NCBI GenBank assembly: GCA_017744735.1
Contig: JAGIAR010000003.1
Coordinates: forward strand, 62,001 to 126,000
Reading direction: 5' to 3'
Origin: Novosphingobium sp.
Lineage (GTDB): Bacteria > Pseudomonadota > Alphaproteobacteria > Sphingomonadales > Sphingomonadaceae
DNA length: 64,000 nucleotides
The notes under the pieces were generated by a model. It had not been told where the DNA came from and made no database searches. It was given only the letters and a program-made list of their open reading frames with translations. Positions within the stretch are counted from its first letter, which is position 1; every line of letters starts with the position of its first letter. Both the position numbers and the translations under genes were made by a program. This document shows positions 1-9,621 of this stretch, one piece after another.

Positions 1-2
1 CA

Positions 3-608
3 GCAAATAACCTCAAGTTAGGTATAGATATGGTGGCCGCCGGAGAGCCCGCTTTCGCGCGGGTCCTGGCGCTGGTCGGCTATCCCGAGCCGCGCATTCG
101 CGAGACCGGCTACGCCACCCTGCTGCGCACCATCGTCGGCCAGCAGGTCAGCGTCGCCGCAGCCGCGTCGATGTGGCGCAAGCTCGAGGCGCTGGTGGGC
201 GAAGACGTGCCGGTCGAGGCGATCCTGGCGCAGGATTTCGACGCGCTGCGCGCCTGCGGCCTGTCGCGGCAGAAGCAGGGCTACATCCGCTCGCTGTGCG
301 AACTGGTCGCTTCGGGGGAACTCGATTTCGATGCGCTGCCGCAAGACGACGAGGAGGCCATCGCCGAACTCACCCAGATCAAGGGCATCGGGCGCTGGTC
401 GGCCGAGATCTATCTGCTGTTCGCCGAGGGCCGGCCGGATATCTGGCCCGCCGGCGATCTTGCGGTCCAGGCGGGGCTCGGCAAGATTCTCGGGATGGAG
501 GAGCGGCCGAGCGAGAAGGAGATACGTATCATTGCGGAGAAGTGGCGTCCGCATCGCGGAGCGGTCGCAATCTTCACTTGGCATTGCTATAATAATTCAG
601 CGCTCTAA
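3..608 (+). CDS. DNA-3-methyladenine glycosylase (AlkA-like HhH-GPD), 5' end cut by window edge
   Basis: Base-excision repair glycosylase that removes alkylated purines from DNA. Numbering from the ATG at 30, the helix-hairpin-helix is at about residues 116-130 (QIKGIGRWSAEIYLL). It is followed by the Gly/Pro-rich turn and the expected catalytic aspartate, Asp143, in WPAGDLAVQ. The TIVGQQVSVAAA segment near residue 34 is the usual N-terminal family signature. The frame stays open upstream of position 30 to the window edge and reads LKLGID before the ATG, which fits the helix normally preceding this region. The true start is therefore probably outside the window. The family identification is firm; the start is not. 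Confidence 0.88.
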   Translation, partial: ANNLKLGIDMVAAGEPAFARVLALVGYPEPRIRETGYATLLRTIVGQQVSVAAAASMWRKLEALVGEDVPVEAILAQDFDALRACGLSRQKQGYIRSLCELVASGELDFDALPQDDEEAIAELTQIKGIGRWSAEIYLLFAEGRPDIWPAGDLAVQAGLGKILGMEERPSEKEIRIIAEKWRPHRGAVAIFTWHCYNNSAL

Positions 609-697
609 GGGGCGTCCACTGCAAAAACCTCACGTCCGAACGGCGGGCGCGAACGGTACGGGTCGCAATCTGTAGCGTTTCTGAGGGGGACTCCGGC

Positions 698-1513
698 ATG
701 TCCGGACCGAGGTCTATTTTCATTTCTGGCGGCGGCTCGGGAATCGGCCGCGCGATCGCACAGCATTTTGCCGCGCGCGGATGGTTCGTCGGGCTCGGCG
801 ACATCAACGAAGCCGGCATGGCCGGGACGGCCAACGCGCTGCCGCAGGGGGACTTCTCGAGACATCCGCTCGACGTGTGCATCTCCGACCAGTGGCGCCA
901 GGCGCTCGAGGATTTCGCCGAGGCCGCCGGCGGCACGATCGATGTGGTGGTGAACAACGCCGGGATCGGCCACGGGGGCTCGCTCACCGAACTGAGCGAA
1001 GCGCAGATCGACCGGGTGATCGACGTGAACTTCCGCGGCGCGGTCTACGGCGCGCGGGCCGCCTATCCTTGGCTGAAGGCCAGCGCCCCCGGCAGCTGCC
1101 TGCTGAACATCGCCAGCGCCTCCGCCATGTACGGCGTCGCCGGGATGGCGATCTATTCGGCGACCAAGTTCGCGCTGCGCTCGATCACCGAGGCGCTCGA
1201 CGTCGAGTGGGAGAACGACGGCATCACCGTGTGCTCGCTGATGCCGGGCTTCATCGACACGCCGATGCTGCGCCAGCCGGCCAACCAGAACACCAGCCGC
1301 ACCAAGCGCGAGGCCGCGATCGCCGCCGGGATGGAGCTGACCCCGGTGGAACGGGTCGCCGAAGCCGCGTGGGATGCGGTGCACGGGCACAAGGTGCATG
1401 TCTTCGTCGGCCGCACCGCGCGCTCGGTCGCGTTCCTCTCGCGCTGGGCGCCGGGCATCGTGCGCAACCGTTCGCGCAGGATCGCCCGGACCAGGCTCAG
1501 CCACGATAGCTGA
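698..1513 (+). CDS. SDR-family NAD(P)-dependent oxidoreductase (first of tandem pair)
   Basis: Classical short-chain dehydrogenase/reductase of 271 aa. It has the nucleotide-binding motif GGGSGIG at residues 11-17, NNAG at 86-89, the active-site serine near 140, and Tyr153/Lys157 in YSATK. The C-terminal 40 residues are Arg-rich. The ATG follows a purine-rich GAGGGGGA. Residue spacing matches the next gene exactly (271 aa, same motif positions), so the two are tandem paralogues and probably co-transcribed across a 58-bp gap. The substrate cannot be read from the sequence. Confidence 0.9.
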   Translation: MSGPRSIFISGGGSGIGRAIAQHFAARGWFVGLGDINEAGMAGTANALPQGDFSRHPLDVCISDQWRQALEDFAEAAGGTIDVVVNNAGIGHGGSLTELSEAQIDRVIDVNFRGAVYGARAAYPWLKASAPGSCLLNIASASAMYGVAGMAIYSATKFALRSITEALDVEWENDGITVCSLMPGFIDTPMLRQPANQNTSRTKREAAIAAGMELTPVERVAEAAWDAVHGHKVHVFVGRTARSVAFLSRWAPGIVRNRSRRIARTRLSHDS

Positions 1514-1571
1514 CGGGCACGGCTGACAGCGCCGCCGCCAGCCGCTAGACCTCCTGCAAAAGGAGAGGCAC

Positions 1572-2387
1572 ATGGCGGTACGGCGCGCGATCTTCATCAC
1601 CGGCGGCGGCTCGGGCATCGGACGGGCGATCGCGCTGCGCTTTGCGGCGCAGGGCTGGTTCGTCGGGCTGGGCGATATCGACGCGGCCGGGATGGCCGAG
1701 ACCCAGCGCCTGATCGCCAACGGCTTCACCTATGCCCACGCCTTCGACGTGCGCGACCGCGCCGCGTGGGACCTTGCGCTGAAGGGCTTCGCCACCGCCG
1801 CCGGGGGAAGGATCGACGTGCTGGCCAACAATGCCGGCGTGCCGCTGGCCGGCCCGCTCGCCGCCCTCACCACCGCCGAGATCGAGCGCACGCTGGACAT
1901 CAACCTCAAGGGCGCGATCTTCGGCGCCCAGGCCGCCTATCCCTGGCTCAAGGCATCCGCGCCCGGGAGTTGCCTGCTCAACACCGCCAGCGCCGCCGCA
2001 CTCTATGGCTTCGCAAACCAGAGCATCTACGGCGCGACCAAGGCGGGCGTCCGCTCGCTGACCGAAACGCTCGACGCCGAATGGGGCCGCGACGGGATCA
2101 AGGTCCGCTCGCTGATGCCGAGCTTCATCGACACGCCGCTGCTCGAACACGCGCCCAACGAGGCCAGCAACCTCTCGATCCGGCAGGTGGTGGTCGATGC
2201 CGGGCTGGAATTCACCCCGGTCGAGACGGTCGCGCAGAGCGCGTGGGACGCGGTCCACGGCGCAAGGATGCACAATGTCGTCGGCGAGACCGCCAAGAAG
2301 CTGCGCTTCGCCGCGCGCTGGATGCCGAGCAAGCTGCGCGAGCGGGCGAGGAAGCTCGACGAGGCGAACCAGCGGGCGGGCGGATAG
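1572..2387 (+). CDS. SDR-family NAD(P)-dependent oxidoreductase (second of tandem pair)
   Basis: Short-chain dehydrogenase of 271 aa, paralogue of the gene just upstream. GGGSGIG is at 11-17, NNAG at 86-89, Tyr153 and Lys157 in YGATK. The N-terminus is nearly identical to its partner (FAAxGWFVGLGDIxxAGM in both). An AAAAGGAGAGG ribosome-binding site lies just before the ATG. All catalytic residues are kept in both copies, so neither looks degenerate. The substrate is unknown; the pair may differ in specificity through the more variable C-terminal half. Confidence 0.9.
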   Translation: MAVRRAIFITGGGSGIGRAIALRFAAQGWFVGLGDIDAAGMAETQRLIANGFTYAHAFDVRDRAAWDLALKGFATAAGGRIDVLANNAGVPLAGPLAALTTAEIERTLDINLKGAIFGAQAAYPWLKASAPGSCLLNTASAAALYGFANQSIYGATKAGVRSLTETLDAEWGRDGIKVRSLMPSFIDTPLLEHAPNEASNLSIRQVVVDAGLEFTPVETVAQSAWDAVHGARMHNVVGETAKKLRFAARWMPSKLRERARKLDEANQRAGG

Positions 2388-2408
2388 CGAGCGGGCGGAT
2401 AGGGTTAC

Positions 2409-2598
2409 ACAAGTTACACCCTGTCACCCTGCCCCTCCCGCCCCGGAAATGGCGCATTCGTGAGGCTTCCGCAGCCGCAATGACAGGGTGACAGTCCTGC
2501 GGGGAGAAAATGCCGCGAGGCTGCGCCAAGCGGGCGCGGGGGGAATCACGATGGAAAAGAGCCGGTGCCGGCATGGCAAATCCGGGGCGTGTAGGAAA
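2409..2598 (+). repeat. Candidate dispersed intergenic repeat, copy A (with perfect 11-bp inverted repeat)
   Basis: The gap 2388-2634 has no gene. It holds a perfect inverted repeat, CTGTCACCCTG at 2421-2431 and CAGGGTGACAG at 2484-2494, preceded by GTTACACAAGTTACACC. About 103 bp after the second arm comes GCGTGTAGGAAA (2587-2598). The same order of elements (GTGTGACAGGGT, then GCGTGTAGGAAA about 101 bp later) occurs at 58256-58381 upstream of the acylase gene. The two ends match well; the middle only loosely. Confidence 0.45.
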
Positions 2599-2634
2599 AC
2601 GGTTTGAACCGGCAATTCGGGGACAGTTTACTAA

Positions 2635-3783
2635 TCAGGATCGGCCCGCCTTCAGCGCCGCCACGCCTTCCCTGCCCGCGTCGCTGAGATAGGGCGCCAG
2701 CTCGGCCCACGGCACCACATAGGTCGCCGCGCAGGCCTCGAGCACGTGCGGCAGGCTCGGGATCATCCGCAGCCCATCGCGCGCGAGGCCGAGGCGCCAG
2801 AAGTCGGCGTCGTTGCTCGCCTCGGCGCAATCGGGATCGTCGCCGTCCGCATCGTCGGGCCTGTGCGCGAGCGCGAGGTCGCGCAGCGGCGGCAGCACCG
2901 TGTCGTAGGCATCCTCGGGCCGGTCGCCCGCGACGTGCGCCACCGCCTTGTCGGTGAGCCAGCGGAACAGATCGACCTCCTTCCCGCTCGCCCGGTCGAA
3001 GGTGCGGAAGGACGACCACGCGTTCGGGTGCGCGCCGCCGCAGGAATTCTCGTTGCCGACGCTGACGTCGAGCCAGCGCGGGGTGATCAGGTCTGGCTCG
3101 ATCGCGAGGTTGAAGTAGCCGTCGGAGCCGCTGTTCGCGACTTCGAAGCTGAGGCACTGGATGAAGTCCGAGCGCCAGCCGCCATCGGGCAGGTCCTGCG
3201 CGAGCAGCGCGTTGATCGCCCGGTCGCCCGGGGCATCGGAAACCAGCGCGATCGTCTCGACCGAGCCGCCGTCCTCGCCGAACTGCTTGCCCGGGACGTA
3301 GCTGAGCTTGCGATAGGCCGTGCCCTCGAAGCTTGCATCGGTCGAGGTCACGTTGCCCCCGCCCGCGCGGGGGGCGATGAAGGCATCGCCCATGCAGGGG
3401 CCGTCGTAGTCGTCCTTGGTGACGAATTTCTGCCGCGCAAGCCTCACCGGGAGGATCTTCTTGCCCTGCATCCAGCTGGCCGAAAGCGTATCGCCCTTCA
3501 CCGCCACCCCGTGCCAGCGGGCGCCGCTGGCGTCGTCATTCGCCCGCTCGTCCCAATCCGGTCCGTCGTCGCGACCCGCCAGCCCGATCGGGCTCAGGTG
3601 CGAGAGATAGTAATAGGCGCCCCGCGCCTGGCCGAGCCCGTCCTCGTCCAGGCAGACCATCACCGGATAGGCGCCGATTGCGCCCTTCCAGACGCCGTAA
3701 TAGGCCGGTTTCGGCGCATCCTGCGCCGCAGCCGGGACCCCGGGCAGCAGCACGAACAGCACGAGCAGGCGCAGCAGCTTCAT
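2635..3783 (-). CDS. Secreted protein with DUF3298-like C-terminal region
   Basis: A 382-aa exported protein of unknown function. The N-terminus MKLLRLLVLFVLLPGVPAAAQD is a signal peptide with likely cleavage after AAA. The first third has a compact GVWKGAIGAYPVMVCL segment. The C-terminal half carries CGGAHPN, resembling the GGAH signature of the DUF3298/RsiV-type fold, and ends in the pattern VPWAELAPYLSDAGREG typical of that domain's end. The start overlaps the end of the upstream DUF1697 gene by 4 bp (ATGA), so the two are translationally coupled. A second protein with the same signature lies at 7316-8116. Domain assignment is by motif only. Confidence 0.75.
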   Translation of the reverse strand: MKLLRLLVLFVLLPGVPAAAQDAPKPAYYGVWKGAIGAYPVMVCLDEDGLGQARGAYYYLSHLSPIGLAGRDDGPDWDERANDDASGARWHGVAVKGDTLSASWMQGKKILPVRLARQKFVTKDDYDGPCMGDAFIAPRAGGGNVTSTDASFEGTAYRKLSYVPGKQFGEDGGSVETIALVSDAPGDRAINALLAQDLPDGGWRSDFIQCLSFEVANSGSDGYFNLAIEPDLITPRWLDVSVGNENSCGGAHPNAWSSFRTFDRASGKEVDLFRWLTDKAVAHVAGDRPEDAYDTVLPPLRDLALAHRPDDADGDDPDCAEASNDADFWRLGLARDGLRMIPSLPHVLEACAATYVVPWAELAPYLSDAGREGVAALKAGRS

Positions 3784-4301
3784 GCGCCCGCAGCCGCAGC
3801 GAGTTCGGCGAGCTTGGCGACCGTGTTCATGTTGCGCGCGGTGCCGTCCTTCGCGGCCGGGATCACGAGCTTGGTCTTCGCCTGGCCGCTCGGGTACCAG
3901 GCGTAGATCGCCCGCTTTCCCAGTTCGAGCTGCTCGTCCGCCTGATGCCGCAGGCCGTCGAGCGTCAGCGGGCCATCCACGAAGATCGCCACCGTGCGAT
4001 TGCCCGGATGCTGCGCGAAAGGGTTCGCAGCCAGCACGTCGGCCAGTTCCCCGGCCGTGCGCACCGTCACCCCGATCCGGCGGCCCAGCTCCCGCTCGAT
4101 CAGCTGCTCGAGCCGGGCGCGGATCGCATCCTCGCCTTCATCGCTGGCGAAGATCAGGTTGCCGCTGGCGATATAGGTCCGCACGCTGTGCAGCCCCGCC
4201 TCTTCGCCCAGTTCCTTGAGCCGCGGCATCGGCAGCGTCACCCCGCCGACGTTCATGCCGCGCAGCAGCGCGACCGATCCGGAACGCCGCCCGCCCGCCA
4301 T
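3780..4301 (-). CDS. DUF1697 family protein
   Basis: A 173-aa cytosolic protein of the DUF1697 family, whose biochemical role is not established. The family hallmark is clear: VALLRGMNVGG near the N-terminus, then LGEEAGLHSVRTYIASGNLIF (written here in two overlapping parts: LGEEAGLHSVRTY and RTYIASGNLIF). The C-terminal ARNMNTVAKLAELA is also typical. It lies 77 bp downstream of phhB and overlaps the following secreted-protein gene by 4 bp, so phhB, this gene and its downstream partner may form one minus-strand transcript. The gap to phhB is filled by a 26-bp tandem repeat. Confidence 0.88.
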   Translation of the reverse strand: MAGGRRSGSVALLRGMNVGGVTLPMPRLKELGEEAGLHSVRTYIASGNLIFASDEGEDAIRARLEQLIERELGRRIGVTVRTAGELADVLAANPFAQHPGNRTVAIFVDGPLTLDGLRHQADEQLELGKRAIYAWYPSGQAKTKLVIPAAKDGTARNMNTVAKLAELAAAAGA

Positions 4302-4321
4302 CAGGCGGTCCCGCCGGCCGG

Positions 4322-4398
4322 GCCGGTCATGCGATCTCGTCGATCGAGCCGGTCATGCGATCTCGTCGATCGAGCCGGTCATGCGATCTCGTCGATCG
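4322..4398. repeat. Three tandem copies of a 26-bp unit at the 3' end of phhB
   Basis: The unit GCCGGTCATGCGATCTCGTCGATCGA occurs at 4322-4347 and 4348-4373, with a third copy at 4374-4398 that lacks only the last base match. The third copy contains the last codons and the stop of phhB (IDEIA-stop on the minus strand). The other two copies are exact duplicates of that coding end lying in the gap before the DUF1697 gene. This looks like a recent slippage expansion. Confidence 0.9.
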
Positions 4399-4669
4399 CT
4401 TGGGCCATCGCGATGTCGCGCGCCGACAGCCCGCCCGCGTCATGCGTGGTCAGGGTGATCTCGACCCGGTTGTAGACGTTCGACCATTCGGGATGGTGGT
4501 CGAGCTTCTCGGCCAGCAACGCCACCCGGGTCATGAAGGCGAAGGCCTGGCTGAAGTTGCGGAACCCGAAATCGCGGGTGATCGCCGCCTTGTCGTGCCG
4601 CAGCGCCCAGCCGGGGAGATGCGACATCGCCTCGATCCGCTCGCCGTCGGTGAGTTGGGGAATGGGCAT
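4379..4669 (-). CDS. phhB: Pterin-4a-carbinolamine dehydratase
   Basis: A 96-aa dehydratase that recycles the 4a-hydroxytetrahydropterin produced by aromatic amino-acid hydroxylases. The family signature [18 protein letters not shown] is present, with the paired histidines of the active site, followed by [13 protein letters not shown]. Length is normal for the family. No phenylalanine hydroxylase lies in the window, so its partner must be elsewhere. Its last 8 codons form one copy of a 26-bp tandem repeat that continues downstream. It is divergent from ccmA, with about 50 bp between the starts. Confidence 0.93.
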   Translation of the reverse strand: MPIPQLTDGERIEAMSHLPGWALRHDKAAITRDFGFRNFSQAFAFMTRVALLAEKLDHHPEWSNVYNRVEITLTTHDAGGLSARDIAMAQAIDEIA

Positions 4670-4722
4670 CGTCGGGCTCCTTCGCTTGTCGCTGGGAAGG
4701 CTTTCGCCTAAGCCGCCGGGCC

Positions 4723-5319
4723 ATGCAAGAGGCTCAACTCTCGGCCGACAATCTCGCCTGCCGCAAGGGCGACCGGCTGCTGTTCGCGCGGCTTTCGTTC
4801 GCGCTGCGGCCGGGCGAGGCGCTGCAGGTCGCCGGGACCAACGGGATCGGCAAATCGAGCCTGCTGCGAATTCTCGCGGGCCTTGCCCGGCCCTTCGAAG
4901 GCACGCTCGAGCGGACCGGCGCCGTGGCGCTGCTCGACGAGCGGCCCGCGCTCGACGAGCACCGGCCGCTGCGGCAGGCGCTGGCGTTCTGGTGCCGGAT
5001 CGACGGCTGCGCGCCCGACACCCACACCGCGCTGCTGGGGATCGACGGGCTCGCCGAGGTACCGGTGCGCTATCTCTCGACCGGCCAGCGCAAACGCGCC
5101 GCGTTTGCCCGGCTGATCGACCAGAAGGCGCCGATCTGGCTGCTCGACGAGCCGCTCAACGGACTCGATGCGGATGCGGTCGAACTGGTCGAGGAACTGA
5201 CCCGCGACCATTGCGCCAATGGCGGGATCGCGGTGATCGCATCGCACCAGCCGTTCCGGCTCGACGGGACGCGGGTGCTGGCGCTGAAGGATTTCGCCGC
5301 AGACGAGATCGGCGAATGA
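4723..5319 (+). CDS. ccmA: Heme exporter ABC transporter ATP-binding protein CcmA
   Basis: A 198-aa ABC ATPase, the motor of the CcmABCD complex used in cytochrome c maturation. Walker [11 protein letters not shown], signature [14 protein letters not shown] and Walker [13 protein letters not shown] are all intact; the Q-loop region is short, as usual in CcmA. The TGA stop overlaps the ATG of ccmB by 4 bp (ATGA), so the two are translationally coupled. ccmC, ccmD and the later ccm genes are not next to this pair here. Confidence 0.95.
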   Translation: MQEAQLSADNLACRKGDRLLFARLSFALRPGEALQVAGTNGIGKSSLLRILAGLARPFEGTLERTGAVALLDERPALDEHRPLRQALAFWCRIDGCAPDTHTALLGIDGLAEVPVRYLSTGQRKRAAFARLIDQKAPIWLLDEPLNGLDADAVELVEELTRDHCANGGIAVIASHQPFRLDGTRVLALKDFAADEIGE

Positions 5320-5984
5320 GCGCACTGCTCCAGATTCTGCGGCGCGATCTTGCGATGCTGCTCCACGGCGGGCGGCGCGGCGGCACGCTGCTGCCGGTGC
5401 TGTTCTTCCTCAGCGTCGCGATGCTCTATCCCTTCGCGGTGGGCCCGGATGGGCCGCTGCTGGCGCGGACGGGCGGCGGGGTGATCTGGGTCGCGGCGCT
5501 GCTCGCGGCGATCTTGCCGCTGGACCGCCTGGTCGCGCCCGATGTCGAGCAGGGCTTCTTCGACCAGTGGGCGCTGCGCGGGATTTCCGAGGAAGCGGTG
5601 ATCGCGATGCGGGTGCTGGCGCACTGGCTGAGCTTCGGCCCGCCGCTGATGCTGGCGACCGTCCCCGCCGCCGCGCTGGTCGGGATCGACGGCGCGGCGC
5701 TGCGCACGGTCGAACTCGGCCTGCTCGCGGGGACCCCCGGCCTCGCCGCGATCGGCGTCACCATCGCCGCGCTGACCGCGGGGCTGCGCAGCGGCGCGGC
5801 GCTTTCGGGCCTGCTGCTGATCCCGCTGGCAGTGCCCCTGCTGGTGTTCGGCGCAGGCGCGCTCTCCCAAATGCATTCTGGCGCCGGCCAGAGCGGACTG
5901 GCCCTGACCGCCGCGTTCAGCCTGGTGCTGCTGGCTATCGCGCCGTTCGCCGGCGGAGCGGCTCTGCGGGCTGCACGGGAATAA
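5316..5984 (+). CDS. ccmB: Heme exporter permease CcmB
   Basis: A 222-aa integral membrane protein with about six hydrophobic segments, partner of CcmA in cytochrome c biogenesis. The start was chosen at the ATG overlapping the ccmA stop; the frame is open further upstream but that part is antisense-like shadow within ccmA. Typical features are the N-terminal LLQILRRDLAMLLHGG, the EQGFFDQWALRG segment after the second membrane span, and GTPGLAAIGVTIAALTAG (within the 18 residues quoted). The 3' end overlaps a small convergent gene by 50 bp. Confidence 0.94.
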   Translation: MSALLQILRRDLAMLLHGGRRGGTLLPVLFFLSVAMLYPFAVGPDGPLLARTGGGVIWVAALLAAILPLDRLVAPDVEQGFFDQWALRGISEEAVIAMRVLAHWLSFGPPLMLATVPAAALVGIDGAALRTVELGLLAGTPGLAAIGVTIAALTAGLRSGAALSGLLLIPLAVPLLVFGAGALSQMHSGAGQSGLALTAAFSLVLLAIAPFAGGAALRAARE

Positions 5985-6183
5985 CAGTTTTGAAGAACTC
6001 GGGCGCATCCATGCCCTTGCGCAGGAATCCCTTCGAGATCCCTTCCATCAGCCCCATCTGGAACGGCGTGCGCCCCGGACGGGTGGCGGGCTGCGGCGGA
6101 ACCGGCGGCAGCGGGCGCGAGGCACCCATCACCGCGGCGAAGCCCTGCACATAGCCTTCGAGGTAATCGTTGTCGTCAACCAT
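5935..6183 (-). CDS. Small conserved-looking protein of unknown function
   Basis: An 82-aa soluble protein. The start was set at the ATG giving MVDDNDYLEGYVQGFAAVMG; a longer frame to 6222 exists but adds a basic, low-quality extension. The sequence is organised as an acidic N-terminus, a Pro-rich linker (PLPPVPPQPATRPGRTPF) and a helical MGLMEGISKGFLRKGMD segment. It overlaps the end of ccmB by 50 bp on the opposite strand. I do not recognise a domain. It is kept because codon use is coherent and the two helical blocks share a G-x-x-x-G pattern; it could still be a chance frame. Confidence 0.6.
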   Translation of the reverse strand: MVDDNDYLEGYVQGFAAVMGASRPLPPVPPQPATRPGRTPFQMGLMEGISKGFLRKGMDAPEFFKTVIPVQPAEPLRRRTAR

Positions 6184-6327
6184 GAGTGAGGCCCCCTGGC
6201 CGTAATCACGCCGAACTCCCACTGCGCACGGGAATTCGTCACAGTCGCGGGGGTTTGTCGAGTCATTTCGGGAGTGGTCACGACGACTTCTTCTCCCGTC
6301 AACGGCAGAAGGAACGACAGCCCAAGA

Positions 6328-7161
6328 TCACCCGAACGGCCCGTCCAGCCCCTTCGCGCTCTTGGTGAAGATCTCGCAGCCGGTCTCGGTAATCCCGATC
6401 GAATGTTCGAACTGGGCCGAGAGCGAGCGGTCGCGGGTCACGGCGGTCCAGCCGTCGCTGAGCATCTTCACCCCCGGCTTGCCGAGGTTGATCATCGGTT
6501 CGATGGTGAAGAACATGCCCGGCTTCAGTTCCGGCCCGGTGCCGGCGCGGCCGGCGTGGACCACTTCGGGGGCGTCGTGGAAGATGCGCCCGAGGCCGTG
6601 GCCGCAGAATTCGCGGACGACGCCGTAGCGGTGGCCCTCGGCATGCGCCTGGATCGCCGCGCCGATATCGCCGAGGCGCGCGCCGGGCTTCGCGTGGTCG
6701 ATCCCGATCATCAGGCACTCGTAGGTGACCTCGATCAGCCGCCTGGCACGCAGGGGAATCTCGCCGGCGATGTACATCCGGCTCGAATCCCCGTGCCACC
6801 CGTCGACCAGCGGGGTCACGTCGATGTTGAGGATGTCGCCTTCGCGGATCACCTTGTCGCCCGGAATGCCGTGGCAGACCACGTTGTTGAGCGAGATGCA
6901 GCAGCTGTGCGTATAGCCGCGATAGCCGAGCGTGGCGGGCACACCGCCGCCGTCCAGCGTCATCTGTCGGACCACGTCATCGAGTTCGCCGGTGGTGACG
7001 CCGGGCTTCACCAGATCGTACAGCGCATCGAGGATATCGGCCGCGAGCCGCCCGGCCTTGCGCATGCCCTCGAACCCCGCCGGGCCGTGAAGCTTGATCG
7101 TGCCGTCGCGCAGGACGGCTTCGCTGCCGGTAATGGTCTGGTATTCGGTCATCGCCGCCAT
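6328..7161 (-). CDS. map: Type I methionine aminopeptidase
   Basis: A 277-aa cytosolic metalloenzyme that removes the initiator methionine. Metal ligands are visible in NIDVTPLVDGWHGDSSRM (the two Asp), FCGHGLGRIFHDAP (His), FTIEPMINLG (Glu) and AQFEHSIGITETG (Glu). HGIP and GYRGYTHSCCISLNNVVCHG show the substrate-binding His. The first ATG is at 7161; a second in-frame ATG three codons later (MTEYQ) could equally be the start and no clear ribosome-binding site decides it. It stands alone on the minus strand, with 154 bp to the next gene upstream. Confidence 0.95.
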   Translation of the reverse strand: MAAMTEYQTITGSEAVLRDGTIKLHGPAGFEGMRKAGRLAADILDALYDLVKPGVTTGELDDVVRQMTLDGGGVPATLGYRGYTHSCCISLNNVVCHGIPGDKVIREGDILNIDVTPLVDGWHGDSSRMYIAGEIPLRARRLIEVTYECLMIGIDHAKPGARLGDIGAAIQAHAEGHRYGVVREFCGHGLGRIFHDAPEVVHAGRAGTGPELKPGMFFTIEPMINLGKPGVKMLSDGWTAVTRDRSLSAQFEHSIGITETGCEIFTKSAKGLDGPFG

Positions 7162-7315
7162 GTAGCGATTACGGGGCCGAATTGCGAGACTTAAGCCTGC
7201 CCTGCATCCGGGGAGGATTTGCGATGACGGCCGGCAGAGGGGGGTTGGCAGCAGCCGCCATCGCGGAAACGATGGATAGGCTTATTACCTAATCTGTCAA
7301 TCGTAATAATCTCAT

Positions 7316-8116
7316 TCAGCGCTTCGCGGCGAAGAAAGCCCGGAATTCCGGCTTCACCAGCGCGAGGATCTTCGCATCGACCGGGATCGTCGCCTCGTAG
7401 CTCCCCTCGGCATAGGGGCCGGCGGCGTAGGGGCCGACCAGCACGCCGATCCGGTCGAAGTGCTGCCTGTCCGACGAGCCGAGGATCACGGTCGATTCGA
7501 CCGGATCGATGCAGTCGCTGAACAATCCGTCGGCGCTGCGGGTCACGGGCTCGCCGCGCTTCTCCTCGCGCTGCTTGTCGATCTGGGCGCAGAAGGCCGG
7601 GCGGATCGCCGCGCTCAGGGCGGACTTGGAGGTGAACAGCGACAGCGGATCGCGGCGGACATTCGCCGCCTTGTCCCACAGGATGGTCTCGAACCACGGA
7701 TTGCCGTGCGCGCCGCCGGTGTATTCCCAGCGGTCGGCCGAAAGGCTCAGCCAGCCGGGAATCTCGGTCACCACCTTCCATTGGGTGGCATGGGCATAGG
7801 TGCGCGGTTCCCACCCGCCCTCCTTGGCGGACTTGCGCTCGTCGAGCGTGCCCTGCTTCGTATCCTCCTGCTGCTTGGCGAGATCGGCATCGAGCCAGCT
7901 CTTGAGCTTCGGGATCGCCGCCGCCGCGGCCGGATAGGCGTAGCTGAAATCCATCAGCTCGTTCTTCACTTCGACCTTGCGAGCCTGCGCGGGCGGCACG
8001 GCGGGTACCGCCGGTGCCGAAGGCGCAGCCTGGGTTTCCTGCGCCGGGGCGTCGGGTTTGGCGCCCGAGCAGGCCGCGAGCAGGGCGGCGCAGATCAGGA
8101 CGGGAATATGTCGCAT
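7316..8116 (-). CDS. Lipoprotein with DUF3298/DUF4163-like domain
   Basis: A 266-aa exported lipoprotein. The start was chosen at the ATG giving MRHIPVLICAALLAACSG, a clean type II signal with lipobox LAAC; the longer open frame to 8218 runs through the divergent promoter region. After a Pro/Ala-rich tether comes a domain with TGGAHGNPW (the GGAH signature), ending in GPYAAGPYAEGSYEATIP, the typical C-terminal end of DUF3298. This fold is shared with the RsiV/PdaC group; some members bind or act on peptidoglycan, but function here is unknown. It is divergent from the M17 peptidase, with 53 bp between starts. Confidence 0.82.
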   Translation of the reverse strand: MRHIPVLICAALLAACSGAKPDAPAQETQAAPSAPAVPAVPPAQARKVEVKNELMDFSYAYPAAAAAIPKLKSWLDADLAKQQEDTKQGTLDERKSAKEGGWEPRTYAHATQWKVVTEIPGWLSLSADRWEYTGGAHGNPWFETILWDKAANVRRDPLSLFTSKSALSAAIRPAFCAQIDKQREEKRGEPVTRSADGLFSDCIDPVESTVILGSSDRQHFDRIGVLVGPYAAGPYAEGSYEATIPVDAKILALVKPEFRAFFAAKR

Positions 8117-8169
8117 TGCGGTAAATCCTCTCGCGCGATCAACGCCTATGCGGCTATTGGTTCCGGAAT

Positions 8170-9552
<1,383 letters not shown>

Positions 9553-9621
9553 GAGCCGCGAGCCCGGCGCGAAGCGCATCCCTTGCCCCCCGCCCCCGTG
9601 CAGTCTAAGCGGCCCGCCACC

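Noticed and set aside
4322..4398. CRISPR-like array
   Set aside because: Units are directly adjacent without spacers and coincide with the coding end of phhB, so this is a tandem duplication.
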